From: Balanoglossus misakiensis
Lineage: Eukaryota; Hemichordata
NCBI GenBank assembly: GCA_040954595.2
Contig: CM082594.2
Location: 11,098,001-11,162,000, forward strand
Direction: 5' to 3'
DNA length: 64,000 nucleotides
Shown here: one piece after another, positions 24,501 through 37,700 of the stretch
How positions within the stretch are numbered: the stretch's first letter is position 1
Layout of the letters: each line of letters begins with the position of its first letter
Position numbers and translations under genes: made by a program
Notes under the pieces: generated by a model
Seen by the model: only the letters and a program-made list of their open reading frames with translations
Told to the model about the DNA's origin: nothing
Database searches by the model: none

Positions 24501-27500
24501 GAATCAACATCCCCAGGCGAAGATAAAAGAATGGATGACTCACAGCTTAGCCTATTTTTTACCCCATTTCTTTATATCGGTGACAAGAAAATAGCATCAG
24601 CTACCAGCATTAAACATTTGAGACCTTATCGTGCAATCTGAAATATTCTAGTTATTGCCCCATGTTGACCTTTGACCTGCCAGGTCAGAGTGGCTGTCTG
24701 GCATTACCAAACCAGGAATGTTTGATCATAAAAATGTTCAATGGACATGCTACCTTCGACACAGAAACTCTAAATAATTATGCAAATCATAATCTCCAAA
24801 TAGGTGTCCGGGGTTTAAAGGAATTTGACATCAGGATGAATCTCTCATCGTTAACACATTATGGCATAGTTTGCCATATTTAAGAAAACACTTGGTACTG
24901 CGGATGTACTTATGAAATTATGATACAGGTACAAACAGATGCACCAGATGTTAGTGGACTTAATATTAGCCGAACTGAAGTTGGATTATTAATATTCTGA
25001 AATATAATTAAGAATAATTAAAACATCACATGTCTAGTGTTGAGGCAAATATGAAAGATTACCACTGCTGCTGGTGTAAAAATAGTTCTGACTGAATGCC
25101 AAGACATTGAGAGCTTTGTTGTGACTAATCCTCAAGTTTCATTTATTGTACAATGAAATTCCCAGTGGTGTTCACCCTGGGTTCAAACCATTGGGAGACT
25201 CAGACAACTAACTGATTACACTGAACTATTTCCAGACAAGCAGGGACAATGCCAACCCAACGCAAAACACAGAACCTGAAATTCCTTGCCCTTTTCTAGC
25301 CAAAACTGAACAGAATTTCTCAACCCAAACCAAACAATAAGTACTGCCACGCTTATTATGATTTCACTAGGAACCTATGGTGGCGTTTTCAGAACGATTT
25401 CATTCAACTGAATGAACATCCCCACGCACAAATTCCTGGCACCAAAACCTCTGTGATAAATTGGTCTGATCGCTGTGAAAGAAAGCCAGTCTCCCATAGA
25501 GTACCATGTTGTGGTCTGACTATACCAAAAGGAAAGTTGGTCTCAGACCACATATAGAGAACCATTGGATGCTTGTCTTCTCAGATGATGTCATGGCACC
25601 AAGGGCAACGACCCAAACAATAGAGCCCACACAAGATCTGCCTGACTCCAGATTTCCAGGGAAATAGCAATTCTCTTAGTATTCCGCGGGGAGTCCCCAA
25701 ACAAGCCAGGACAGGGTGATCGCATTGTACAACCCACAAAGACCACTGTATAAGTCTTAATGTTATAAAAGTTATGAAAGCGAAAGAAGCAGTGTGTTGT
25801 GGAATGTGACTTTATAACTCACTGCACGATTCCATTCTATCTTTCTTTGAAGAATGGTCTCTGGCACAATGAAACAAAAATGTGAACAATTTCCACAACA
25901 GCCCTCAAGTTGCCATTTTTTTGGAAATGCAGGTAATCAACATTTTTGTTACACAAGGTTCAAAAGAGATTACACTTCATTGAAACACTTGGAAAAATAT
26001 CCTGTCACTTACATGTATTGCTATCGTTGGGTGAACAATCGGTTGAAGATCAACATTGAATAATTTTTCCCATGGTTCCTTGATGGCAGTGATTAGTGAA
26101 GTGAGAGACGTCTCGGTCTCTGTTACAATGTCCCAACTTGTATCGTCATCTGTGTCCTGTAATATAAAATAATACATGATTGTGATGTTGCTTACAAATC
26201 ATTTCAGAAGCTGGTTGACACCTCTTATGTGTGTGTTTGTTTTCTTGCAATATGGGTAAATGTATGTATGGAAAGGAGAATGGTGTTCAGTATATTCAAA
26301 CAGGATCTGGGATTTACAGTTCTGTTCACTGTATCATCATTCTTCCACAGCTGCTGCACAAAGCTCTTCTGCTGTTTGTGAATGTCATTGTACTCAAAAC
26401 AGAATTGAAGTCACTTAATCTTCTTTGCTCATGTTGTCAACATACAGACCAGTTCTATCTAAATTTATTCTGATGAAATGTCCAAATATCTATTTGCGTG
26501 AAAATCTGACTCCTTGCACTGTATAGTTTGTAAGTTACACTCATATGAACTATTCACCTTTCCATTCCAGAGAGTCAGTATACAAACAATAATACATATT
26601 TAAACTTAGCACTGTGGTCAAACGGTCAAACATAATCATTCTCTAGGGTACTGTGACATCGCTTCGCTATGTGACTTGACCTCTGACCCATTCATAAATT
26701 TATCACAAGCTGGTTGGAAACAATGCACGACATTGTCAGCTTTTCGACAACCTGATCATTGTTAAATATGTTGGTTAGTAATTGGTACTTTAGGTTATTT
26801 CGGGGTTAAGGTTAAAGGTTAGGGGTCACTTGACAAGACCGCTCACGTTCGACACTTTGTTGAGAGTTGAAAGACAGCTAAAGAGAGTGTTTAGAGAAAT
26901 CATGAGTTTATAGATAAAGATGTGACAGTCTTTCAAAATTAGCAAAATTTATGATGACAATTCTCAGATAAACATTTGAGTCAACAGTTGCAACAATGCA
27001 AACAGCAGATTTATTACAGCAAAGTGATAACATAAATTGTTATCAAGTATTTTAACACGACTTGGAAGTATTTCTGTATCAAGACTGTAGAGACAACATA
27101 GTGTTGTCTATATTATAGGAACATCAGAATTTCCCACCTAGAGCAAGTTGTTTATTGGGTGATGGCAGTAGTTAATTCAGATTACTCACCTCATTGAAGA
27201 ACTGTATTCTGATGTGACACGTTGCATCTTCATATAACTCCTGAAATGCAACCAGTGACAGGAAATTGTTGAAATGTGCAAGAATTTCAGGTGGTTTATA
27301 CTGTGGCACAGTTTGAGGGGATTCAAAGAATATTTATGACTGAAAATATCAGAAAATATCACATCAAAACAAATCTCTGTTCATCCAAGAGAATATAAAC
27401 ACATGTTTGACTTACTATTCCTGAGATATTGGTAATTTTTTGGTTACTCTTGCTTGTAAATTGTTTTGTTTTGAGGACAGCGGGGGATGGAGCCAGTAGC

Positions 27501-30500
27501 CGTGGCAACGGCCAATGGTGGTTTTCTTCAGCCAGGCACACATCCGTTGGCGTGACAACAACAGTGACAGGCGACAGGGTCTTATCTCCTAAAAATAAAA
27601 CAATGCTTTCAGGATAACCAGTAAAAGACTACTGTATCTGAATTCTGGAGAGGCTTACATTTATCTGAAAATCTGTTCTTTAATTGGACTTCTACAAGAG
27701 CTGAACTTATTAACATATATACTTCATAAACACCCCTAATCCTACTAACTCTATATTCACCAACTTGGTTTTGAAATCCACTTAGCGCAACTTCAAGGAG
27801 CAACAGAGCTTCTTGTCATACACTTTGGCAAAGAGAGAGATTGATTCCCCTGACAAAGAAAAGTCTGTTGAAGTCTAAATGACAACCCTGATACTGTTAC
27901 CTAGTACCAACATGAAAGTTACAAACACTTTGTCTGTTACCTAGCAACAGAGTACCGACTGTCTCATCAACTTTGACCTCTGAAGGTGATTTTGTTCCCA
28001 ATTGGCAATGGGGGTATACATGAAAACCGTTATCTCTGTGAAAAGCACACAGTAAATAACGCTGTTCGCTGTTGATCCACAAATGCCTGAACAGCAGCCA
28101 CAGAACAGACCATGTTATTTGACAAAGTCAACCAGACATTGAATATTTAAACTGCACTTGAAACTTGGGACAGTCTCAAAAATAAGGTCAATATTAGCAC
28201 AGGGCGAACAGAGAGGACATGAACAAATATGAATTTTATAGTTTGGTTTTTGAATTTCACAATTTTGTATGCAGTATAATTAACATGTGTGCAGTAAAAA
28301 TAACAATTCCATCAGTAAATCCCAGATTAATTTTCTGGCTTATTTGCAAAATTATCCTGATTCCAGTTGCTGCATTATTTACCTTGTTTGTTTTCAAGCT
28401 GTTGATATACATGTAGATACAGAGTCACAGCTGTGTCGGTCTCTACCAGGGCTTCATCAGACTGCTGCGTAAATATCTGTGAGATGATGTGATCTACTGT
28501 GGATGACTGGTTCTCCTGACTGATTTCTTTCAGTTTATTGCTGGGATTATTGTGAAGAACACCTGGCAAATAAAGACAAATGATTTTGATTGGTTGTCAG
28601 AAAGTATCTATGACATAACTGTCAACAAATCCTGACATAACTATAATTGACAAGAAATTTACCTGAAAGGCACTCAATGAATCGTTGACATCTATCAGAG
28701 TCTCTGACTAAAAACGTGTAACAGCCACTGTCATTAGCAAATTCTAGTCTGAACATCTGGTGACACAAACCAATATCTATGTACACAAGATCTTTGATTG
28801 GATGCTGAGCTTTCTTTGACAACCAATCCGACGGTGTGCCTCTGTAAGAAATCAAATTGTTCAGTTTTACAACTAGGGGTTGCGAGAATCCAACTTTAAA
28901 AACAAAAGAACCCATCCAATTGATGCATGATGGCGTACTACCATATCAGGAGTCAAATCACCATGAATTCAGTGTTACATGTAGTTCAAAATGCAAAACA
29001 TGTACTTTGAAATCTAGTACAACTAGTAGTCTTGCAAAGGAATCTCTGAAGAGTATACTTACGTTTCTGCCTTTGTGATCTTCAAGATGTAAACCATGTG
29101 ACTTGATATCACTAACAGTGCCTGGAACTGGTCGGATTTTGAATAATGGAAAACTGGGGCCTACAACAAAGCAATGAAATACAAATAGGATTAGAGAGGG
29201 AGAGAGGGTGTTGATTAAAAGTTTAAAGCATACATTTTCATTTTCACACTTCAAGTTTTTGTTAGATGCCACACAACTAACCTTTAACAAGCATTCAAAC
29301 TCTTCATCATCAAGTTTGAAGAGGCTCATCATGCAGTAGAGTTTCAATCGATGGTCCACAACGGTGAAGTTGTCAAAATTATACTCGATTGCGGACGCTG
29401 CTTTTTTCCGTGATTTCCCAGATTTGTGAGAGTCCAGACTGTCCGGAAATGATCCACTCCTTTCAAAGATGCTGGAGATGATGGATGTTGTTGTGACTGG
29501 TGTGCTGCTGAGGGAGTTTAGTGGTGTGATGTATGTTAAGTCGTCGTTCTCTTTTTGAGATGATGTCATCCATGTTTTGTCACTCTGTTTAGAGCCGTCG
29601 CTGTCTTGATCTAGGGTCCTTTCATACACACTTGCCACCAGACTGGCACACATGTCCGCCGTGATCGTACTGCTTGGATTGATCTCGGAATACACAGGGC
29701 TCATTTCGGCGTGCGTCGTCACATTCGTGTCGTAGATGCCACTCTCCGGGCTGTAGAGCTTCTCCGTGCTTGTATTCCTTCCCAGCATGATGGATCCGTT
29801 GAGACTGATGCTTCGAGGGATTCCTGATGATCCACTGGAGCTGTCTGCACTGACAGTGCTTGCGTGCATGTCGTAGATGCTTGGTGCAGCTGCCTCGCTG
29901 CTTGGTGATGCAAGCACTGTGATGCTGCTCTGACTGGGGTTACTGAGCACTGCAATATCGCTGCTACTACTGTCGATTTTTTCCCCACTGCCTTGCTTGC
30001 TTGCATTGTCTTCATGCTTACTTTGCTGAGATGTCCAACTTTGCCGTGAGCTCTTTAGCACCTCTACATCACTATCCGCACCCCTGTGTTGAATGCCTTG
30101 ATCCTGATAAGAGCTCTCTGATGGAACTCTCCCAAACGCAACATTCTCAATCGGCGTAGTCACGCTGGACTCAATCGGCTCCTTTGGAAATCCCGGAGGA
30201 TAATCCACGGAATTTACCGGCTTTCTTAACAGATCATCATTACCATGGATAGCACCCGGAATGAGGTCCCTCACTCTTTGTTCTTTCACCGGGGAACTTG
30301 TTCCGGATGCAGTTCTGGATGTGGCACTGCTGGAAGACCTCTTTCCAGTATGGGATCCGTCGCTATCAGAACTACTGAGCATGTCAGCTGGCACCAAGGA
30401 ATATCTCTGTGTGAAGGATTCCTTATTTTCTCCTTTTTTAAGAAGTTCCTGCACAACCTTGTCTGGTGGAAACTCATACAAGTCTTCTTGTGGTGACGTC

Positions 30501-33500
30501 ATCTGCTGCTCTACTTCCATCTCTCTGTGCTTGAACACCTCGGATTTGGCAAGTTCACTCTCCAGGAATTCCAACTCTAGATTTCTGCCCTCAAAGCGTT
30601 TACTCTGCGATGCATAGACATCGTCTGTTGAATACGCTTTGATGGTACTCTCGCTGTCTGCCTGGGAAGACTGAGCAGTCAATGTGGAAGTGCTGGATAT
30701 AGTCTCATTGTCAAGGATCCCTTGTTTACTCTTGGGGCTTGTCACTGAGGTACTGTCTGCTGTCAGGTATTCAGACGATGAAGTTCTTTGCATAGAGTCG
30801 CTGAAGGAATTGTTCCTGCAGAATAACAATTAGTAAATTAATTTGAATCAGTGTCCATTTGGTCTAGCTCTCTCACCCTCCCCAAATCTTTCCTCCAAAT
30901 TTTCTCATAGCATAGCAGTTGAGACTTTCACTTACTTAGACAGTTTCCATGGTGATGAAGTGGCCAAAGGATGTGAAGAATTCATAGAACTGTAGGACCC
31001 AACTGGAGTAGACTGGTAGCTGTCTGATGGTTGGTCTATCTCAACCAGTAGTTTACTGCCACAATGTGGACAGACCGAAATCTCTTGCAGAGAATCAAAT
31101 TCTGCGAAGAAGAAAAATTGATATTACAACCAACCCTGGCAGTGTGTTGACTATTTTGAAACCTTTTTTATTATATGTAATTCTTACCTGGGCTAGTACC
31201 CATCATGTCATCATCAGAGAGTGTGTTGAACTGGGTTGGTGTCTTGGATCTCTGGATTTTCTTGTGTGCCTGGTTTTTATGGAAAACTGAGGAGCATTTC
31301 AAACACTGTATTTTCTGATGAGTCAGAGGGACGGACTGGTTCTGTTCCATGGCTGGTGTAAGCAGATCAACTAAGGCCTGGTGAAAGATTTGAGGAAAGA
31401 CATACATTGGTGCATGTTATTTCATTTTCCACAGATTCTCACAGCATCAATCAGAATGACAAAAGCATGTTCCAAGTTGCGTCAAGGAACACTGACCTTG
31501 CAATTGTCTTCATCTTCCATGACATAATCTCTCTTTTGTCGATCTTTGCGGATGTAATTGAGAGTGAGTGACACCACCGGGACTTGGCTTTCTTGTTGGT
31601 TGTCAGAATCCGTGACGGTTTGAAAACTCGACTTCACTGTCTGAATGCTCTTCAGGTCCAGTTTCTCGATGATGCGTCCCTCCAAGTTGCGTTCCTGGAT
31701 CGATTTGTCGTTGATCGTCAGCAGGATTTCTCTGTTGTCGCTGCTGGTTTTCCCAAGCATCGTCACGATGAATGGAGTAGTATCAAAAACTGCTGTGAGA
31801 AAAGTGGGATTCCAGGTATTTTTAAGGGTATCTTTCCTTGAAGACAATGTACTGTACAATAACATTCCAAAGATTACAGCAGAGACATGTAATTAATATC
31901 TGTATAACTTCCTCCACATACATGTGGCCTTACTACTTTAAAAAATAATTTTAGAATGAAAAAAATAATTTTAAAAATTTAACCAACATACTTATATCAT
32001 CAGATGTCGAGCTCATTATTCTCTGTCGGCCAGTATCATCACTTGTAAATATTTCAGGATTTTCGTGGCGTACGACTAACTCGTCTTCCACTAGTTGACT
32101 AGCACCCTCTGCCGTTGATACGTTATCAACACTGCCCTCTATGACTTCAGCCTCTACCTCGTGCGCCGCGGTTTTCCCGTTTTCTGGAGTGCCTTTTGGA
32201 TCCTGTTTTGCTGACATTACAACAAGCCAGTCCGGTCCCAACTGCTCACGAATAGTCTCAACTTTGTGTTGGATATCACTGCCGTCGATGAAAGGTGTTG
32301 ATGCTGAAACAAAAATGGTTTCAGTTTGTAAATGGATGTCTTAACAATTTTTATAAATCTCCACCAAGTTTTACACTGGGTAATGAAGGCATTATATACA
32401 CTAACCTCTTGAACCTGGTTGCGACTTGTCACTTGTTGGTTCATCGATATCTGGTCGTCTGTGTTTACTCTTCTTGGCCGATGACTTCTTGCCTTTTAAA
32501 CTTTTGCCCTTTGACCCAGACTTTGTCATGTGATAAACCAGAGAGTCTGTTTCATCATCCGTGATGGCAGTTGCATTGTGGGAAGTCAGACTCGATTCCA
32601 TCCAGTAACTGTCTATACTGTTGACCGATGCTTCAAACATGGACGCCGCAGTTCTCAATTTGACAAGATCTCCTGCTGGAAGATACTGCAATGGAATACA
32701 ATAGCCTAACCTTTAACAATCATCAAATCAGCAAATTCTTACCACTCGAAATCACTTAGCACTGGAAGATCAAAGAAAGTTGAAACTAGGGTCTAATGGT
32801 CTGTCACTAAATTTTTATTTAAGAAAGAGTATGATACTTGGCTGGAGAATACAAGTGTAAATGAAATGAGATAAGATTTCTACCTTCAGTTCAGCATTAG
32901 AAAGTCTTCGGCCATCAAGAAACACCTTTTGTGTGATAACTGCTGGTGATAAGTTCTTCACCACAGAAATACGATAATTTGGTTGGAAACAGACTGGATT
33001 CCCCTGTAGTATCAGCTGTTATGAGTGATGAAGACAAATAATAGTTAGGCTTAAGACAGACATGCATAAAACTTTCATCAAATCCTAAACAGTAACTGAC
33101 TTTGTATGGTCTTTTTCAGATGCACCTGTGATGCTATTGCTCGCTACAATGTCCTATACGTTGGATTGTGTATGACTGGTTCACTAAGATAATATCCTGG
33201 CCGTGATTTGCAAAAGAGTCCTGGACCTAGGTCAGCTTGTGCTGATTGACAGCGTGCCATGGTTTTGAGGTAGGTGAAAAAAACATCTTAATATTGGTTT
33301 TGGTTGTGGTTTCGTATGCTTTTACAATTGACGATGATAAAACTTACCCTTGTCATCAAGTGTAGCAAGGACAGATAAATAAGCTGTACTGTTTCCACAA
33401 TGCAGTTATTGGCTACGTCTAACTCCTGTAAATTCCGGATCTGTTCCAATCCTTGCAAATTCTCCAGTTTGTTGTTCCTCAAAACCAGTGACTCTAACTT

Positions 33501-35839
33501 AGTTTTGGATCTGATGGACAACGAAGGAATTCTTTCCAGCTGGTTGTATCCCAGATTGAGATGAGTGAGTTCAGATAAATACTGAAAAGGGGAAATCAGA
33601 ATAGAGGTTGTAATCAACTTTCTTGTTTCTGGTTCTGAGATTATCTGTTTGCAAAGCATCAGAATTGCTCAGTTGACCATTTGGTAGAAAATATTCCATC
33701 CCCTTAGAGAGTCAACAGCAAAATTAATTTGCCGTTGAACATGGTTGTCATCTGTCACCATGTGTGATAACATCCAAGGTTACAACTCACCTCTAAATAA
33801 TAACTGACATCTGTGATGTTGTTGTGACTCAGATCAAGTACACGAATTGCCGTCAGTAATTTCTGAAAGATAAAATATCAAAATGTTTGTGTAATATGAA
33901 CAATTTGGACGAGAGTGGCTTGGTAAATCTGCTCAGAAAGCAAAGCTAGACAAAAATGTAACGACTGAAACACTATCAAATGAAATAACAGGGAATCAAA
34001 ATGTACTTACCAGAGAATCATCCAGTTCCCATATTTGATTAAAACTGAGACTAACAGTGTGTAACTCAGGCCAACCTTGTGCAGAACTTTTATCACCACC
34101 ACATGAAGAAAATAATTCCTAAAAGTATTAAATTGAAAGATATGACATTTTATTGTAAAATACAATATTACAAGTCAAATAAACAAATCAATCAATATTA
34201 TGGAGTACATTGTCCAGGTCATTCAACTGGACCAAACCACTACAGAGTGGTGAAAAACAACATTTTTCAACAAATTCTAATAACCAACCTGTAATGCTTG
34301 TACACATCTGGTACATATCAGCACTTTGAGATGAGTTCTCAAAGCTTGTAGTCCCGTCAGTAAATGTAACGGCACTCTCTTGATTTCAAGTGTATGAAGT
34401 TCTTGACAGTGGCAGATATTCACACTCCCTTGCAAAGTGCTTGTCCCATGCATAACCTAAGTGTCAACACAAAAATCATAATTATCACATGATCCATAAA
34501 TATGTACATCTGAATAAAAAAAGAGATTTTACACTCTCTGTTCATCTTTAGGTTATTATTTTTTGACATTTTTGTCAGTGATGGCCAGTCACTCTTTTGT
34601 TCTACCACGGTCAGAATTTTAGCTTCAGTGATACCAATCATTCCAGACTTACTTTTAATGACTTTGTTTGTTGGATGAACTGATACAGATATTGTATGTC
34701 TTCCTTGAATTCTTTGTCATCACCTGTGAGGGCAGTCTCTTGTTCCTTGTTGCTGTCATTCTCAGCAAGATCACTGAAGAAGTCATTGAGATAACACAGC
34801 GAATTGGTTGTCAAGGAAAGTTTACCATTGCCGAGTAGGATTTTATTACCTGAAATTAAAATAGAGTGTTTTCATGATGAAGAGTTCCTTTTATCTGTAA
34901 GTGTAACTTCACCACTTCTTACAGATTTAAACATGTATTTCAAGGACATTAGTAAATTTGCCTCAATGTTTCATTTGCTTTTATGGTTCAGTGAGCAATG
35001 GCCTATGGTATCACAGTGCATTTTATGTCACATTTCTCTATGAGTGACCACTGTGACCTAACATGGATGGTCGGTAAGGTTTCTGAATTGCTAAGTACAG
35101 GGAAAGTGTTTTATTATTAAAATCCCCATGATCTAACAAAGCTTGTCAATATTGTTTTTGGTTTCTGTATGGATGGATTATCTTATGGTACATCCATTGT
35201 CACTTGGTGGATTGTTCTAATCCAGACATGACCGGTAGCACGTCACAGGAACTGTGCGTTGTGGTGGAGTGACCACGTTGGATTTGACCCCGAGGTTAAT
35301 TACATGTACGTCGTGTTAATGACCACACACGTGACCTGACACAAAGATGCCAGCCGGGTTAAGTGCCACGTGATGCCTGAGTAGCTTTCAAAGAGTCTGT
35401 TGTCATATTTAGTAAAATGATTTGCAGTACAGCAAAACTGTTCTAATCATTTTATCTCAGATAATGATATTTACTAAACGAAGCGGGCAATCGTCTAGAT
35501 CCAATGCACGTTGGGCAAAGTATCGTGGCCAAAAATAAAACATGCCAATTAACGCGACTGGTCATGGTGACAATGGCATCCCTATTGTCTTGTTCAGGGT
35601 GTGAATCACACTTTCCCGTCACATGACAATCAGCTGGTCGGTACAGGATATGGATCGCGATCGCAGGACGGACTTACGCATTGTATTTCACGCTGATATT
35701 TTTTTTGTGGAAACGAAAATAAAAACTCACCGTCCTGCCGTAATAGTGCCGCTAACTCTCGTACCATTTTCCGCTGCCCAAGACCGGTATCAGCGGCGAT
35801 ATCCGGGGACGGGGATCTAGTCTCTCTACGTCTGAACAT
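21526..35839 (-). CDS. STK11IP: Serine/threonine kinase 11-interacting protein (LKB1-interacting protein 1)
   Basis: Twenty coding exons, listed high to low: 35731-35839, 34653-34849, 34289-34456, 34011-34118, 33791-33862, 33348-33581, 32884-33015, 32406-32685, 31992-32303, 31497-31792, 31188-31377, 30936-31101, 29282-30815, 29063-29160, 28663-28841, 28383-28562, 27416-27588, 27190-27240, 26013-26156, 21526-21534; about 1543 residues. N-terminal helix (VRELAALLRQDG), leucine-rich repeats (about 170-310), zinc ribbon with CxxC pairs at 661/664 and 710/713, a 511-residue Ser-rich region encoded by one exon, then the conserved C-terminal module (VDHRLKLY near 1240; AIKEPWEKLF near the end). All match the human order. 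The family scaffolds LKB1 and acts at lysosomes and in autophagy. It is longer than the roughly 1090-residue human protein because of the Ser-rich exon. An alternative end reads through exon 19 to a stop at 25977. Confidence 0.92.
35328..35372. promoter_or_regulatory. Two E-boxes (CACGTG) in STK11IP intron 1
   Basis: CACGTGAC at 35328-35335 and CACGTG at 35367-35372 lie about 400 bases inside the gene. The first resembles the GTCACGTGAC CLEAR element bound by TFEB at lysosomal genes. Only the motif is visible; regulation is inferred. Confidence 0.3.
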
Positions 35840-36418
35840 TTTTCAGGCAAAAGGTGCTGGTTGCGATGATACACTACGCTACGTACGCACCAATCGTCGC
35901 AACATTTTCCCCGGAATCAGAAATAAATCCTCACAGAAGAAGCGATCGGAAGAACAGAATAATAGCCAGCGTCTTCTGCAGTGAATCGACGTGTCTCTAC
36001 CAATGTCACGATCTTCGCGTCAGCAATATTGACGAAAAATATCAGAGTTAGATTATTAACTCACTGGAGGCGGCCATTTTTGAAATATATTTGAGGGCGC
36101 GATTCACGTTTCTCCTCACGTACGTCCCCGAAATGGGCGGGGTTACATAAACTTTTAACGTTTCTGTCTCAGATTTTTATTCAATAACACTTACAACTTC
36201 TAACTGTCCATGCAATTACTAGATGGCAAATTAGAAGTACTGGGAAAATACCACTTTATGTCTAAATTTGGAAACATCTTATCCGGTGATGGTGATTGGA
36301 TGAATGAACAGTGACGTTTCACAGCGCTCCCTACGTAATAGAAACCCAGTTCAAAGGTCATTTCGCCGGTAAAGTCGTCACAGCACACAGTACGTGATCG
36401 TGAGGGGATAGCCACCGC
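35840..36418. promoter_or_regulatory. Divergent promoter interval STK11IP / HIGD1
   Basis: The STK11IP start codon and the HIGD1 TATA box lie about 580 bases apart on opposite strands. The interval is richer in CpG than its surroundings and holds a YY1-like site (GCGGCCATTTTTG, about 36070-36082), consistent with a shared promoter. Confidence 0.55.
36386..36396 (+). promoter_or_regulatory. Candidate hypoxia-response element upstream of HIGD1
   Basis: CACAG at 36386-36390 is followed immediately by TACGTG at 36391-36396, and another CACAG begins at 36379. HIF binds RCGTG cores, often helped by a nearby CACAG. The site is 23 bases upstream of the TATA box. Confidence 0.4.
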
Positions 36419-36425
36419 TATAAAA
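36419..36425 (+). promoter_or_regulatory. TATA box of the HIGD1 gene
   Basis: TATAAAA lies about 60 bases before a good donor (AAAG|GTGAGT, boundary 36487/36488) that ends a short 5'UTR exon. The next exon starts at 37182, after an ACCAG acceptor, and carries the ATG at 37205. Confidence 0.55.
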
Positions 36426-37204
36426 TACTTTACATCACTCAAGAAACCAGCCTTACAGTTAGCGGCAGTATTTTTTCTTTTTTAAAGGTGAGTAGAGTGT
36501 TCTGTACCGATTTTATTTGTGCTATTTTAGTAGATCATGAAGATATTTGACGTGTTCCGAATTCATTTCAACATGTACATTTCTTACATGTACATATCGT
36601 GAGTTGCGTAAATTTGCGGAAGTCCATCAAATTCAAATGGCCTCCATTCGTATTAAACGCGACGTGTAACACGTGGAGGGTTTATGTGTACAGGTTATCT
36701 TTGGTTATACAAGGATCACAGATATTAGAGAAATGTTACGGCGATTTTCCGTCGTTTCATGCGGGGACTGATCAAGTTTGGTCGACCCGCCAGTATGCAT
36801 GTATCCTCAGATTGACCTCACAGTTGTCAAGACAACGGTGTGAAAGTCTGTCACTAGTGTCACTGAAAGTAAGACACGGACATTTCATAGTTTCATATTC
36901 TACAAAACATCATCATTTACAAAATTATCAAACAATCATGTATCATTTCAGATCATGATGAATCTAACACATATATCAGACTGAAGATACGAATTTAGAT
37001 TCGAAAGAAATATGAAGGGCGAGTTGACACTGTCCTGAATACAGTGACACAGCAAAGGCTATTCAAATTGGATGTCTGTTTTATTTGATGAACTGTTGGC
37101 ATTACCGCATATTGTATTTTTTTTCTTGTGTGTCATTAAAAATATCCAGGTAACTGATTTCTTAATGTGTTTGATCACCAGAAACTTCGAATTGAGAAAA
37201 AAAG

Positions 37205-37616
37205 ATGGCTAAAACACTGGCCCGGGAGAGATGGGACCCAGCCGATTATGAATTTGAATCAAGTACTGATAAGTTGAAGAGGAAAGTCAAAGACGATCCG
37301 TTCGTCCCAGCTGGTAAGTATCCACAAAGATTGGCCATGCAGAAATTGTATATAGTTTGGGCCGGTTTTTCCTCAAATCACTCTTCATTATTTTTACTTA
37401 TTCTTTTTTTATTCAGGTATCGTTGCTTGTATAGGTGCTGTAGGCTATGGAGCACTGTCATATAGACGGCACAGAAAACAAGGAATGTCTACCTCAATAT
37501 TCCTGATGAAATTCCGTGTCATTGCACAAAGTATGGTGGTTGGTGCCATGACAGTTGGAGTCTGCTACTCACTGTTCAAGCAATATTATGGAACTCCAGA
37601 ATTACCCAAAAAGTGA
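37205..37616 (+). CDS. HIGD1: HIG1 domain family member 1-like mitochondrial inner-membrane protein
   Basis: Coding exons 37205-37313 and 37417-37616 give 102 residues, preceded by a noncoding exon ending at 36487. The N-terminus is hydrophilic; the DDPFVPAG motif leads into the first transmembrane helix, then a Lys/Arg loop and a second helix containing VVGAMTVGVCYSLF, close to vertebrate HIGD1B/C. HIG1 proteins are small two-helix factors that modulate assembly and activity of respiratory complexes III and IV and help survival in low oxygen. The type 1 signature I-x3-(R/H)-x-R-x3-Q reads IFLMKFRVIAQ here, with Lys at the first basic position. Which vertebrate paralogue is closest cannot be settled by eye. 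A candidate HIF site and a TATA box precede the gene. Confidence 0.93.
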
Positions 37617-37700
37617 TTTTTTAGAATGTATAAGAACTGTTTAAATGTGTATATATATCTTCAGTCTTCACAGCAGTCTTGGACATATATACAGAATTTT

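Noticed and set aside
22000-25970. Extra genes inside the long last STK11IP intron
   Set aside because: ORFs of 60-103 codons occur on both strands, but none has domain similarity, paired splice sites or coding-like composition. A short direct repeat (AAGATCAAAACATCT at about 23489 and 23513) was the only pattern noted.
27897-28082. Minus-strand ORF between STK11IP exons 16 and 17, with splice-like ends
   Set aside because: Its acceptor phase does not fit exon 16 (phase 1) in the attractive frame, and the other frame meets a stop. Joining exon 16 directly to 27416-27588 keeps the frame and matches the family sequence.
28958-29281. C-terminal part of the 623-residue minus-strand ORF as coding in that frame
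   Set aside because: The frame runs through a donor at 29281 into an intron and then reads the next exon out of frame. The conserved residues of 29063-29160 appear only after splicing.
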